The notes under the pieces: generated by a model
Databases searched by the model: none
Seen by the model: only the letters and a program-made list of their open reading frames with translations
What the model was told of the DNA's origin: nothing
Shown: positions 33,462 through 46,065 of the stretch, one piece after another
Layout of the letters: every line of letters starts with the position of its first letter
Numbering within the stretch: position 1 is the stretch's first letter
DNA from: Saxidomus purpurata
Lineage: Eukaryota > Mollusca > Bivalvia > Venerida > Veneridae
Reading direction: 5' to 3'
Length of the DNA: 64,000 nucleotides
Assembly (NCBI GenBank): GCA_022818135.1
Contig: JAFMSR010000017.1
Location: 630,002-694,001, forward strand
Position numbers and translations under genes: made by a program

Positions 33462-33680
33462 AAAGCTGCTCGCTCTCAGATTTTGGTGAAACAAAACAAG
33501 GTTCTTCCAACTGTCTGAAATTAACATATTTTAGAACGAATAAACAAATAAAAAGGGATCAGTATATATCCTAAAAAGTATCCCTGTATTTGTAAAATTA
33601 TACGCTACCAAATAAAGAGCGTTGCAAACGCTTTTGAAGTTTTAGTATATCGTTTAGAGAATTTCTTTTAAACGAACAGC
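33462..33680. repeat. Dispersed repeat shared with 1952-2190
   Basis: Begins with AAAGCTGCTCGCTCTCAG as at 1952. Contains GCTACCAAATAAAGAGCGTT, the reverse complement of a block in the other copy. Non-coding, family unknown. Confidence 0.5.
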
Positions 33681-33883
33681 TTTAATACAAAGATAAAAAA
33701 ACTAAAACGCAAGTTTCATTAATTTTGTACAAGACCCTAAAATTCAAAAGTAGGCTCATCATTTGATTGCAACTTGAGACTATATAAAGTAGAGATATGT
33801 TATTATATATATATATAGCTTTTTCGCAATAAACTTTTTGCTTCTTTTCTATTTGTGCTTGTTTCATACACATCAATAATGTA

Positions 33884-34416
33884 CACTTGGAGCCACTTCT
33901 AACCCGACACTTTTCAAATTCGATTTTCTTGAATACGGTTCAAGATATTTATTTCAAATTAAATATTATGTTGTTTGACAACATTAGCTTTATAAAAATG
34001 ATAAAACCTTTCAACTGTGACGATCGGTTACTTTTGCACGTGTGACAAGTACGATTTCAACATTTTGCACGAGGAAATGTAGGTGAGTGAAAAATATCGA
34101 TTTTCATTTTCATTTTATTATTCAATAACGCAATTCAAACCGTAAAAACAGATTTTGATTTAAAAATCAGTCACTTCAAATGAATAACCAAGAGCGTGGT
34201 CGCGCAATTGACATGTTGCTTGCCGGCTAATCACTCAGACAGTCGCGTATATAAATGTATCATATTTATTTAGCAATAAATCAATTAAAATTAAATTTTG
34301 CAGAAGTATGTATTATGTGTTGAATTAATTATATTCTAAATCTGAACGAAATCTGCATACAAATAATTCAGTTATACCGAATTATATAAGTGTCGGGTTA
34401 GAAGTGGCTCCAAGTG
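33884..34416. mobile_element. MITE with 28-bp perfect TIRs and TA target site
   Basis: CACTTGGAGCCACTTCTAAC... at 33884-33911 and its exact reverse complement at 34389-34416, bounded on both sides by TA. 533 bp, no coding frame. TA target duplication and TIR size fit a Tc1/mariner-type non-autonomous transposon. Confidence 0.85.
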
Positions 34417-34514
34417 TATGTATATTTATACATGCATGTTATACTTAATATTCTTATACTCCAAGTTATCGTTATCATAGAGGCAGCCTGTGAACACTTT
34501 GGAAATAAACATGG

Positions 34515-35025
34515 ATTTATAAATCCCACTCACATGGCTTTATAACTCCCACACATATGTATATATAACTCACACACACATGGCTTTAAAACTCTCACAC
34601 ATATGTCTTTATAACTCCCCCACACACACACATGTCTTTATAACTCCCACACACGTGGCTTGATAACTCTCACACACATGCCTTTAAAACTCCCACAAAC
34701 ATGACTTTATACTTCTCACACGTATGTCTTTATAACTCCCACTTACATGGCTTTATAATTCTCACACACATGGCTTTATAACTTCCACACACATGACTTT
34801 ATAACTCCCACACACATGTCTATAACTCACACAAACATGTCGTTATAACTCCCACACATATAGCTTTATTACTCCAACACACATTTCTTTATAACTCCCA
34901 CACACACGTCTTTATAACTCCCACACATATGTATGTATAACTCCCACACACATGGCTTTTTAACTCCCATACACATGTTTTTATAACTACCACACATATG
35001 TCTGTATAACTCCCTTACCCATGGT
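34515..35025. repeat. Minisatellite, unit about 25 bp
   Basis: About 20 imperfect copies of CACACATGGCTTTATAACTC followed by C or CA. Copies vary at the codon-like TGGCTT/TGTCTT position. Confidence 0.85.
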
Positions 35026-35414
35026 TTTTTAAGGGTGTTTCTCTTGGTGCTCTGCCTTCTGCAAAGGCATTGAGTACATACGTTTTTTGGTTCTCAAGGT
35101 TTGCTTTTTTTATATATTTATACACGAGCATATTTTTGTGTTTTACATACCATGCCTTTTGTAGCTTCCATTGCGTGTGTTAGAGATGTAACTAGCAGTG
35201 ATTACTTTTATTTACACTGTCCTGTGACTTTGGAACATGGTGGGGGTTAAGAGTGAGGTTGGGTACATGTACCATAAACCGGTAATATTAAGCTCCAGCA
35301 GTGGTGTTTTTGCCACTGTCCGTTCCATGCGGTAGCCCCAGCTATGTTCCTTTAATTGTTGTTTTTGTCCTCGAATTTATTGCTTTGTATGCTAGACTGT
35401 GATTAGTAGATGTA
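35026..35414. other. Non-coding stretch between two simple-repeat blocks
   Basis: No gene seen. The sequence runs from the end of the 25-bp minisatellite into the GT microsatellite. Confidence 0.4.
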
Positions 35415-35707
<293 letters not shown>

Positions 35708-36719
35708 CAATTTGGGTGCTTGGGAAACTTTTTGGGGAGGCTGCGTTTTTGGTACGTGGATTCCTCGTTTGATATTAATTTTGTTTTTAAAACTCCCATA
35801 AAATATATATATCTATATAAATCCGTTCACATGTCTTTTTGTCTTCCACACACATGGCTTTATGACTCCCATACGGTCAGGAGACTGATATTTAACATAG
35901 TTTTTGTAGCTTCATGGAATCAGTTAATGGTAAAATGGTCAGTGGTAAAAGTAAAGTGAGAAAGCAAAAGGTATTATTTAAATTACATATACATGTATAA
36001 GTAATATTAAACTTAAAATTTTAATTCGGAATGTACAGTTGTATTAGAGCAATATGCTGAACTTTGTTGTTCTGGTCTGAATTTACCTTCTAGTCATTCA
36101 AGACTTGAATTACATAAAATGTATATGTATTTTTGTCGACAGAATTAAAACTCTACCTTTTCCAGGAGAGTTGGTAAGGTTGATTTGGAAGTGTGCAAAA
36201 ATTTTAATAATTCAGCGCATCACTTTTAAAGATATTTAAGGTTTATGGAGGTCCATAAAGATATTACATAACTACCTCAGTGCAATTACAATACAAAACA
36301 AAGTACATAGATAAAAATTTAGACTAGTTTCTGAAAAAAAATTACTACGCCATTTGTAAATTTCACTTGTAAAATTGAATCTATATGCAATATGTTTGGC
36401 TGGAAAAATTGAGTGTCGTGGATTTCACTATAATCAATCAGATCGTACTTTACATTATAAAAATGCCATTATAGAATTATAGAATTAGTTATTTGAGTTG
36501 TTTGTGTTCAGAAGAAAAGAATGCGCTATAAAATTAGATTTCTAAAGTATGAACTAAGAAAATCATTTTAATTTTAGCATACTGTATGTGATTATGCTTT
36601 TACATGTTATAATCATGCACTGGAATAACGTTAATGATAAAAACTAACGTTTTCACATATATTTGTTGAATATAAATAGAGAGAGAAGTATAATTTTTCG
36701 CCTAAAACCGGCTAAATTA
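35708..36719. other. Non-coding stretch within duplication copy 1
   Basis: No gene. Blocks at about 36355-36420 and 36585-36640 recur at 41865-41910 and 42075-42130 as part of the direct duplication. Confidence 0.4.
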
Positions 36720-37214
36720 CGGTGCCCGTGAAGTGGCATGTGATACATTTTTTTTATTTCGTAATTACGAAATATATTTCGTATAAACGAAGTAAGATTT
36801 CGTAAAAACGAAATGTTATTTCGTAAAAACGAAATGTATTTCGTAGTTACGAAATAATATTTGGTTTTTACGAATCTTATTTCGTATTTTACGAAATATG
36901 TTTTTCGTTTCTACGTAATATATTTATTTCGTTTTTACGAAATGTTATTTCGTTTAATAGAAATGTTATTTCGTTATTACGAAATGTAATTTCGTTTAAA
37001 CGAAATGTTTTTTCGTAATTACGAAATATTATTTCGTAAAAACGAAATGTTATTTCGTTTTTTATTTCGTTTTTACGAAATGTTATTAAATAGTAAATAA
37101 GATTCATTTTTACGAAATAAGATTTCGTTTTTACGAAATAAGATTTCGTTTATACGAAATGTTTTCGTAATTACGAAATAAAAAAATGTATCACATGTCA
37201 CTTTACGGGCACCG
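36720..37214. mobile_element. TIR element filled with serial TTTCGT...ACGAAA palindromes
   Basis: 495 bp, bounded by TA on each side. Terminal inverted repeats of about 50 bp (CGGTGCCCGTGAAGTGGCAT... and its near complement ending GGGCACCG). The interior (about 36753-37180) is almost entirely short palindromes of the form TTTCGT-(4-6 nt)-ACGAAA: I count 18 TTTCGT motifs, spaced about 18-25 bp. No coding capacity. It behaves like a MITE by its ends, but the interior is unusual. Confidence 0.85.
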
Positions 37215-38559
37215 TACTAAATGTATTTTCGCATCTTAAATATTTTAAAGATTATCTTAGATAAAGAGGTGTCAAATATACCCGTTTTATTCTAGATGTG
37301 TACGTATATATATTTTGAAAAACAAGTTTCATATCTGTAGCAAATGTTTTATAGAAATTCCATTTCGAAAAACTTCTTCTATTGTCTTGAACAGGTCAAT
37401 TTTTGCGAAACCGCGATACCGTTTGTGGCATGGTGAGAATGTGAAGTTAGAGGCAATTCAAGTCGGAACACTCTCCAATAAATATCATTGGAATATTACC
37501 AAGAAATTAATAGGTTTTTTCCACAGAACATCCGATTTGAAGTGCGTGCTATAAAATTGCTTTATTAACCATTATAAAGACATTGTCATCAAGTTTCTTT
37601 TGTGCTTCTGCAAACCGTGTATTGTAGTATAACTTGATAGTTACATATATCGAGATGTTAGACCAGCCATTCCCAAGACAGTAGAAACGACAGGTTTCTG
37701 TTTGCATAGCATATCACCCGTATACTGAAACGTTTTTCTCTATTGTATCATTCTATTATATTTGGTATTTCAGAGAATCAAATTATCAAAGACTTTGTCA
37801 AATCAGGTGCAAGTGATAATACAGAATGTAATTACTTGAGAGAAAAATGTTGCGTTAAATGCCCGATGGAAGCATAAAATCCGACAGATAACATTTATTA
37901 CCAGACAGTATTACTAAAGCTTGTAAGTGTTTTATTCCAGTGAGAGAATGGAGGCACGTGCTGTCTACAATACGAAACGACGTAATACGTCGTATGACGT
38001 ATGATGCAGTAAAACTACAGTCGGGATATCTCCGATTCCCGACAACAAGAAGCAACAAGAACGGAGGTGCTTCTAGAAGTACCGAGTATATCTATCGCCA
38101 GGATATCCTCGATTCCCGGCTATAGACTAACCGTAACAATAGATGCTAAGTATTAACAGTCGGTCAAAGATGTTCCAAGCTAAATCGGACGTAAAGAGAT
38201 TGATTATATCGATATGTGTAAATTTAATTGACGTAACCGATTAAAATCGATGTCACAACGGAAGTGGGTTAACATTTGAATTCGTATGAGGTAGAGAACA
38301 TTATATAGTATATTCTCAATACCCAACACCTTAAAAACGTGTCACAAATGGTGTCATGTGTCATCCTAAATAAATCTTGCATCACACTTTGCACACATAG
38401 CATTGATCGCGAACCTCTTTGGAAAAATTCAGTTAAGAATGTCAATGGAACGCCCTGACTGTCTTATAATGAAGGTGACTATGATACCCTGTTAAGAACG
38501 TATGATATCATGTAAAATAGGTAAGCGATGTGTTGTTTTGCTACATGATTATGTCATCT
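37215..38559. other. Non-coding stretch within duplication copy 1
   Basis: Matches parts of 42.3-44.9 kb (see the duplication entry). The short open frames are not conserved in the other copy, so I call no gene. Confidence 0.4.
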
Positions 38560-38965
38560 TATTGAAAGTGAAGCGGTGATATCATCTTGTGCATAGAGAG
38601 TGTTGGTCTCTCAAACCTGTATGTTGTCTTGTTTAGAGGAATGTTGTTTTGTCAAAGTGGTATGTTTTCCTGTTCTGGGAGGATCTTGTTATGTCATACC
38701 GTTATGCTGTCAAAAGTGTAACGTTGTCCTGGTCAGGGACAGTGTTGTTCGTTCAAACTAGTATGAGGTCTTGTTCAGAGAGGATGTTGTTCTGGCAAAG
38801 TGGTAAGTTGTCCTGTTCATGGAAGATGTTGTTTAGTCAAATTGATATGTTGTCTTATTCGCAGAGGTTGTTGCTCTATGAAACCTTTATGTTGTCCTGT
38901 TATTATATATTAAGAGGATATGTTGTTTTGTCATATTGTTATGTTGTTTTGTTCAGAAATGATGT
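38560..38965 (+). repeat. 42-bp minisatellite, plus orientation
   Basis: Degenerate copies of a 42-bp unit (TTGTCCTGTTCAGAGAGGAT, then GTTGTTCTGGCAAAGTGGTA). Since 42 is a multiple of three it stays open as a 116-codon frame (38649-38999) made of 14-residue repeats such as SCSERMLFWQ; this is repeat-driven, not evidence for a protein. Confidence 0.7.
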
Positions 38966-39336
38966 TACCATGTACACCAGTTTGACTATTTTCGTATGAA
39001 TGTTTTATGGTACTGAAAATTGACAATGTTCAGGTTATTTCGTTATACGGTCATGTATGTTGAAGTGAAAAATGTGTATACATTTCGAAACGTTTCAATT
39101 GAACTGCTTTTTCTCAATCAATGAATATGAGTCGGGTACGTCTGCTATAATTAATATTGCTTTAGAAAATGTTAATTAATTCATTCACCATCATGCACTT
39201 TTTCCACGCATTCGTTCATTCATTCATTCAATCGTTTGTTGTATAAATGTTATTTCTTTTCAAAAGGCCACATTTTTAATAAGTCAAATGTTTTGTACAT
39301 TTACTTAATGTATTTAACTTCTATAGATAAGATTTA

Positions 39337-39338
39337 AC

Positions 39339-39398
<60 letters not shown>
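39337..39398. repeat. (ATT)n microsatellite
   Basis: About 20 perfect ATT/TTA units. It lies between the two oppositely oriented blocks of the 42-bp minisatellite. Confidence 0.95.
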
Positions 39399-39640
39399 CT
39401 CTGAACAAGATAACATATTTTTTTGGCAGAACAACAACGTCTCTAAAGAAGACTGCATGCTCTCTGAACAATACAATGTATCATTTTGACAGAACAACAT
39501 CTTTTTGGTATAAGACAACATGCTGGTTCAGACAAGTAACAGCATTTCTGAACAAGGTAACATTTTGGTTGGACATAACTACATCGTTTTTTAATAAAAC
39601 GATACGTTCTTAACAGGATAGCATTCCCATTACCAACATA
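39399..39640 (-). repeat. 42-bp minisatellite, inverted block
   Basis: The same unit as at 38560-38965 but reverse-complemented (CTGAACAAGATAACAT, GACAGAACAACATCTTTTTG). Together the two blocks form a long, diverged inverted repeat. Confidence 0.6.
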
Positions 39641-40407
39641 AGATATGTCTTTCCAAAACACAATTATTTAAGGTATGATATAATATCTCTGTCAAATACA
39701 TGGTACTTCTAAACATGAAATTGAAAGCTGAGTGTTGGGACTTTTTGGATGGAAGTTCTGCAAGACATGAAACAATAAGGGATTTAATCTATGTTTCACA
39801 TGCGGGACGTGCGGAGCTGGAAACTTGACTGGATTAGTTTTCCTTTAAGATAGGAATATTACAGTTGCAATATTAGTCGACAGTCCTAGTCAGAAATAAA
39901 CACTGTCAAATTCTGTCAAAGAAATAACATCATCATTAATTTGTCCTTTCGAGTGATATCCTAAATTCTTGATGATAAGCCGATTTTGAAAATAAAACGG
40001 TCTGGAAAATGAGCCGCCAATTGCTTTCAGTGGAAGTGGACCTAAATATTAGTCGAATTGGAAAATGTGCTGCCAGTATTTCTACAGAACAGGGATGAAA
40101 GTAATACAGTAGAAAATTGTTTAAACTAAAAGATACGTTTTAAATTTTATTTACACTATTTAGCATAAAATAATGATAAAAACATGTACATGTGCTATTA
40201 AAGTCATATTAAACTTAATCAAAATCAGATAAAATGTATCTGAAAGATAAAATATCACTGAAATTAAAATCCATAAAACTCTGACGGAAATAAACGCCGA
40301 TTTTATTTTCTTACCCTGAAAAAGTACTTCAAAATAAGCCGGACTGGAAAATAAGCCGGTCTAGAAAAGAAGCCACCATCTCCTTTCAAAAAATTAAAAA
40401 TAGGAAT
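39641..40407. other. Non-coding stretch, no gene seen
   Basis: The start (39700-39850) belongs to the direct duplication (/ 44980-45100). The rest holds repeated short phrases such as AAAATAAGCCG but no gene. Confidence 0.4.
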
Positions 40408-40521
40408 TTCTCACCTATGAGATACATATTTCCGCGCATTTACCCATGTGAGATAAACTTATCTCACATCGCTTATCTCACATGGGTAAATGCGCGGAAA
40501 TATGTATCTCATGGGTGAGAA
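40408..40521. repeat. Near-perfect hairpin, 49-bp arms
   Basis: Arms 40408-40456 and 40473-40521 pair with a single mismatch; the loop is 16 nt. Contains TTTCCGCGCATTTACCCATG. A half-like, diverged relative (AAATGCTCGGAAATATGTAG) is seen at 32730-32750. Foldback element; transcripts would form a pre-miRNA-like stem, but there is no evidence of processing. Confidence 0.85.
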
Positions 40522-41419
40522 AATGTTTTTGGACGTATCTCAACCCTCGGGTGGGATTTCCTTATCCACAATTCATGAACATGTTACATTCACTTTATAT
40601 ATGTTGGTGACTTGCTCAGGGATGACGGATTTCTCGGCGATTTTTGGTTTGGTGAAAAATACATGCATCAATGTTGGGTATATATCACAATGAGAAACTT
40701 TGTCCTAAAGTAGGTTAGAATTGCAAAACACGTAAAAGAGCAATTATAACGTGTGTCCAACACTACTTAGAAAACAGGGTTTACGCAATTTGATAACTTA
40801 AATAGCCAGAGGCTGCCACATTTTAGACAGCTTTGTAGTACTTAAGTTCTCTTATTTCCTTAACAGCGTTATATGCTCTTCTATTCTATAAAATAACAAT
40901 ATTGCAACACCCTCCTATATGATATAATGATTTCATAATAGCGGCGACTTCATAGCTGATGTTTTCCGGTTTTCTCTTCACGTCATACGTGATGTACCTT
41001 TTTACAGTATCGAATTACACTTTGTTTACCAGATATTGTGTGTCTCTAAACACTAAGGGGCGAAGTGATTGTCGGAATAGATTAAGCATGAAACTGTCCC
41101 CTATGGACACTCTTGAACACGCATTTGGAACGAGATTTCTCTGTGTAAAAAGGGTTTTATTCATTTGCGGTACATTTATGAAACTATTATTAAGTTTACT
41201 TACAGAAATCCGAACAAAGCGTTTTGTTCTCCAACGACCAAATAAACTCAATGCATGCATTCAGCACAAAGAGCAAGAACTAAAACGTGATTTTTATGGG
41301 TATGTATAAAATCTAAAATCAGATTTTTCTATCAACCCTGATTTTGTTAGTTCATACGAATTCATTTTAGTTCGATTACGAAGAAAGCTCTGTAGCTTAT
41401 TGAATCGATCTCGATGTCA

Positions 41420-41605
41420 TCACGCTCGCGAGAGAGAGGCAGCATGTTTTTTATCATTGCTACCCATTTACAGCTGGGTGGACTGAGGCACGTGTGGCAT
41501 TAGTGTCTTTGCCCAAGGACACATCTCGTGCTCGGGCTGTATTCGAACCCGGGACCTCCCGTTTCGGATGCAAACGCCCTAACCATTGAGATATCGAGGC
41601 CTGAT
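41420..41605 (-). mobile_element. tRNA-derived SINE
   Basis: On the minus strand the head has a polymerase III A-box-like TATCTCAATGGTTAGGGCG and B-box GGTTCGAATAC, as in a tRNA. It is followed by a body with TGTCCTTGGGCAAAGACAC and CAGTCCACCCAGCTGTAAAT, a central domain shared by several invertebrate SINE families. The tRNA-like part is too degenerate for a working tRNA (no proper acceptor stem, loop without T33). Confidence 0.75.
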
Positions 41606-42681
41606 TCTTTTGTATGCGATTATCTAATTGCAATGTAACATCACTAGTTACCTGTTACAGAAATATAGTTTTCATAAGTGATGAGTGATTAAAATCTATA
41701 GCTGCTTCAGTCCAATCTGTCATTTACATTTTCTATTAAAAAAACATACGTTAAAAAATGAGACGGAACACATAAGATGATAAATGCAAATACAAGTTAT
41801 CTTATCAATCTAAAATTAGGTACCATGTTTTTGAACAATCAATAAACTATTTGTAAATTTAACAGGTGAATTCGTATCTATGTGGAAAATGTCTGGTTAA
41901 AAAAACTAATTGCATATATTTTGATTTTGTTATTATCATATCTACAAGTCTTACACTTTAAATTACTGGTGCTTTAACTGAAAAACAAATGTCGTTCAAA
42001 TGTTAGAAAGTGTTCAATAGAAAACGTTGCGACAAAGTTGAATTTCCAAACAATGAGCCAATTATTTTAATTTAAGCATATATGAGATTATAGCTTTACA
42101 TGTTATGTTCAATATATACGCCCGAATTATGTTATTAATAAAACAGATTTCGTCATAGACACAGTTCAATATCAATTCGTTTGAAAATGTGATTATGGGA
42201 TTGCATAAGTTTTGCATTCTACCTAAATAGATAATCTCGACCAAACTACCTGACTAGGTTCAGATCGCGCGTTAATTCGCATTTTTATGTTTATTATAAA
42301 TAATTATTACATGCAATTTTTGAGAATTGAATTCTCTTTCGATAAGTTTTTGCGTCATCAGCGTATAGTATTTGTAAAGCATATCATCCGATTACTGGAA
42401 TCTTTTCTCGGCAGTGTCATTACAATGGCTAACAGAAGAAAACCGACATAAGTTATGCTTCGTTATGGGCGGAATACAATCAACGGTATTCTATATTTAA
42501 TAAATAGTTACAGCACATTATGAAACACACGTGTTTGTTTTGATGAATTGCCAGGATGAGTCTATAATGCATATTATATAATTAATTTTGTTATATATAG
42601 AAGGCCTCATTGTAAATATGTATGCACATTTTGCGTATATTTGTATATACAAAATGAATTTTAACGGAGAGATGAACGATC

Positions 42682-43292
42682 AAAGCCTTATGGTGGCATA
42701 TTTCTGCATAACATAACCTAGAAAATATCTCACTTAATTCCAAAATTATCTTGAAAAGAAGAGAACTTATCACGATAAATAATTTGTTTTCGCGAAAAGT
42801 TTTTTTATTTTCTGCTACATAATAATTTCATATAAAAGGGAAAAATCATGATAGTGCCCACTACTGCATACGATAATAAATCAACGACTGAGATATAATT
42901 ACGCTTCAGATAGCTTTAAATAGAACATTATAATCGGAATTGTTCTCACTTTAAGGTGTCCCCTGGACAGAAAAAAAAAAGAAAGAGTAAAAGTTTTAAA
43001 ATGTTTTCATGAAAACTATTATTTATATGCGAAAATAAAAAGTTTTCGCGAAAACGTTTTTACTTTTCACGAAAGATTTTTCCTTTTCACGAAAACTGTT
43101 TCTTTTCACGAAGCATTTTTACTTTTCATGAAAACTTTTAATTGGCAGAGTAGTAACGTTTATTTTATGTTACCATTTAACAATATATCGAATCAAAATG
43201 GCCGTTAACTGAAATATTTCGACATAATATGACAAACTTTTCATGATAATTATCTGGCTAAGTGTATGCAGAAATATGCCACCATAAAGCCT
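42682..43292. mobile_element. TIR element with TTTTCRCGAAAA palindrome clusters
   Basis: Terminal inverted repeats TTATGGTGGCATATTTCTGC (42682-42710 and complement at 43265-43292; one base differs in length). The interior contains TTTTCGCGAAAA twice (near 42788 and 43037) and a serial run of CTTTTCACGAAA-like units at 43030-43135. About 610 bp, no coding frame. Confidence 0.7.
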
Positions 43293-45959
43293 AGATAAAT
43301 TAAGGTGCAGATAATAACATAGAATGTAATTACTTGAAAGAGAAAAATATATTAAACACCCGATCGACGCATTAAATCCGACAGCTTTTATCAGAGCTTA
43401 CTGGTAGATCTTTGTGAGAGAATAAAGGCACGAGTTTTCTACAATACAAGAAAAAATGGGGATGGTATGGCATATGATGCAGTGTACCTATCGCCAGGGT
43501 ATCCCCCGACTCCCGAAAGGAAACTTACCATAAGAAGACATTTTAAGTGGCAACTGTCGGGCACATATGTTCCAAGCTGAGTCTGAAATCATCGGTCTGT
43601 GTAATAGTGACTTTACAATTTCCACAACGTACCATGCATTGGACCCAAATGTTTCACATTTGTGAAAACCAAAAGCATTATACATGAACTATGGATAACG
43701 TCTTGAGGAATGAAATATTGATCTTAACAATATGCCACAGAATAATATGTTTATTTGTTCGTTGACAGGTGACCATTATTGAAAATTATTAAAATGCTTT
43801 GTATCATTATAACTTTTATATTTCAGGGATAGCATACTTATTCCGACTTGATAAAGATTTTGATAAGGTTTTTGGTATCTGTACAAATTTACTAGTAATA
43901 ATATTGTTTACAGAAACTGATAAGGACATTTTGTATTGGTCATGCGCAATGGAAGTTTTCCTGTTCCATGTGTGTGTCATCCTTAAATATGTTACTTAAT
44001 GGATTTAGACTAAATGGTATGTACAGTGCATTCTTACCCTCGTGGGGTAGAGGTGGGGGCATATAGTCGCCGCTTTGTCCATCCGGCCGCGCAACGTATT
44101 AAGGGTTAACTGACAAACAAGTCACATTACTGTACTTTCATTCCGCCAGAAAAAACACATTTTAAAGGACAACTTTGTTCTTTTACGTAAGGTATTTTAA
44201 CATAAGAAGTGTCATGCCGCCCATATATTTTTTCCCTGGGGCATAGCTCTAACATGTGGAAGGGATTCAGGTGATACTTCACAAAGTGATAGAGGTCATC
44301 GAGAGGAAGTGCAGGGACAAAGAACAATAACTGAAGCTTACTTTAATTTTCAATTATCCCCCTTCATGTTAAAAAGCTGTCCGAGGAATAACTCGGAACA
44401 GATAAGTGAATTGAAACCTGTTATGTTTCCATTTTCATGAAGAGAAAAAGTGTGTTGTTCGTGTGAAAAAAAGCAACCATCGGTGTTACCGTTGCTTTTA
44501 TGCGTCCTGCTGCAGTGTTTTTCTTCGGTTTGCATTCGCGCGTTCGAGGATTTAATTTGTCGTACTTTTGAGACGGTAACGGCTTGAACATAAACCATTT
44601 AAATTCCTTCCGACTATCAAAACCGTGTATGCTGTCACAGCTGTCAAAATCATTGACTGGCTGAAAAGCCATAATCAACATTGTTATTGGAATAAGATAT
44701 CGTTGTAAACATGAGTGACATAATCAATTAGAATCGATGTCATAACAATAATGGGTAAGGATTTGTATCCGTATGCCGTAACTTTAACTTGTTGTTTTAC
44801 CTTTAAAACGTCTCTAAAATGGAGCTATAATATCATCTAAATTAAATGTTCCATCACACTTTGGACACACAGCATTGATCTGACGTCTCTTCGGAGAATT
44901 TAATTAAGACTATCTCGCCAAAGCTTAGTTTAAAAACTTCAAGTATTCAAAGAATTGTAGAAAATCTCCATCGAATACTTCTTAACATGAAATTGAAAGC
45001 TGAAGTTTGATTTGATCGGATAAAATTTCCGCAAAGACATGAAGAAAATAAGCAATCAGTCTATTTTATCACTGGACGTGCGGAATAGAAAACTTAATTG
45101 GTTTACAACCTTAATTCACTCAATCGATCAAAGCAAAACATGGAACCCTTGCTAAAAACAGGGTTCTCAGTCAATAACTTAGGACCCGGCTAAGAAGTAC
45201 TACAATATTACTATCAGTAATGATTTCTAGACATGAGAAGTGTTCTATTAGCAAGAAAAGATGGGCTGTTTGTTTGAAAAGATGAAAAGGTGTAAAAACG
45301 AATTATTATTTATGACACCCGGTGTGCGTGTGAAACTTCATGTAGTTTAGTGTTACTACTGGGATTTGAGAAAAATAAATGACTCAATTATTTTTAAGAA
45401 AAATAAAATACTGATGAAGTTTAAGTGAATATGCTGGAAAAGAATGTTTACGAGCATCTGACTACGGTATAGTTCTGTACCGTGCAATACACAATTCTAA
45501 CGCACTAACAACTGTAATTCTGATTGCATTTTTTAAAACTTGCTACGGTTAAATAACGTATATCTCAAACACGAATGATCTGTTATTACCATTAAATACG
45601 TGTTACTATGAAGTTATATAAATTCTTGACCAGAATGTGCGGCCCCATATAGCCTGTTTGAATTGATATAACCCGAGCCGGCACGCTATAATACCACAAA
45701 GTTTTTAGAAGAAAAGAAAACTTCCTAAATCGTTGTCGAAATATTGCTGTTATGTTTTTATAAATGATTAAAAGACGACAACTTTTGGAGCCCCCTAAAG
45801 CTTTTACCTTCGCATGACTCCGATATTCTTTAAATCATCCGATTTCAGTTTTTTTCCTCATCGAAACATTTCAATAGAAACAAAAACAATCTTTTAAAAA
45901 GTTGGTCGGCATGAAAGAGATAGGTAGTTGGATTTCATAGTAAAAAATCGTTTTAAGGA

Positions 45960-46065
45960 ACAGGGCGCCAAATGTGACTGGGTGAGAAAAATGTGAACCC
46001 TAGACAGAGTCCGAACCCGGGACATTTCGCTTATAGGATGAATGCTCTCCCCATTGAGCTAATCG
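45960..46065 (-). mobile_element. tRNA-derived SINE or tRNA pseudogene
   Basis: Minus strand: A-box-like TTAGCTCAATGGGGAGAGC and B-box GGTTCGGACTC at tRNA spacing, then a short unrelated tail. The arms do not pair well enough for a functional tRNA. Confidence 0.55.

Larger units (their letters stand above)
40715..45100 (+). repeat. Diverged direct duplication, copy 2
   Basis: Second member of the duplication described at 31640-39900. It carries its own later insertions (a SINE at 41420-41605 and a TIR element at 42682-43292). The open frame at 40959-41309 is not preserved in copy 1, so I do not call it a gene. Confidence 0.6.

Noticed and set aside
38649..38999. 116-codon open frame on the plus strand
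   Set aside because: The 42-bp repeat unit is a multiple of three and keeps the frame open; no domain, no other support.
40959..41309. 116-codon open frame on the plus strand
   Set aside because: The homologous block in the other copy of the duplication (about 33.1-33.45 kb) does not keep this frame.
41540..41605. tRNA gene on the minus strand
   Set aside because: A SINE-type body follows the tRNA-like head and the anticodon loop lacks the invariant T33.
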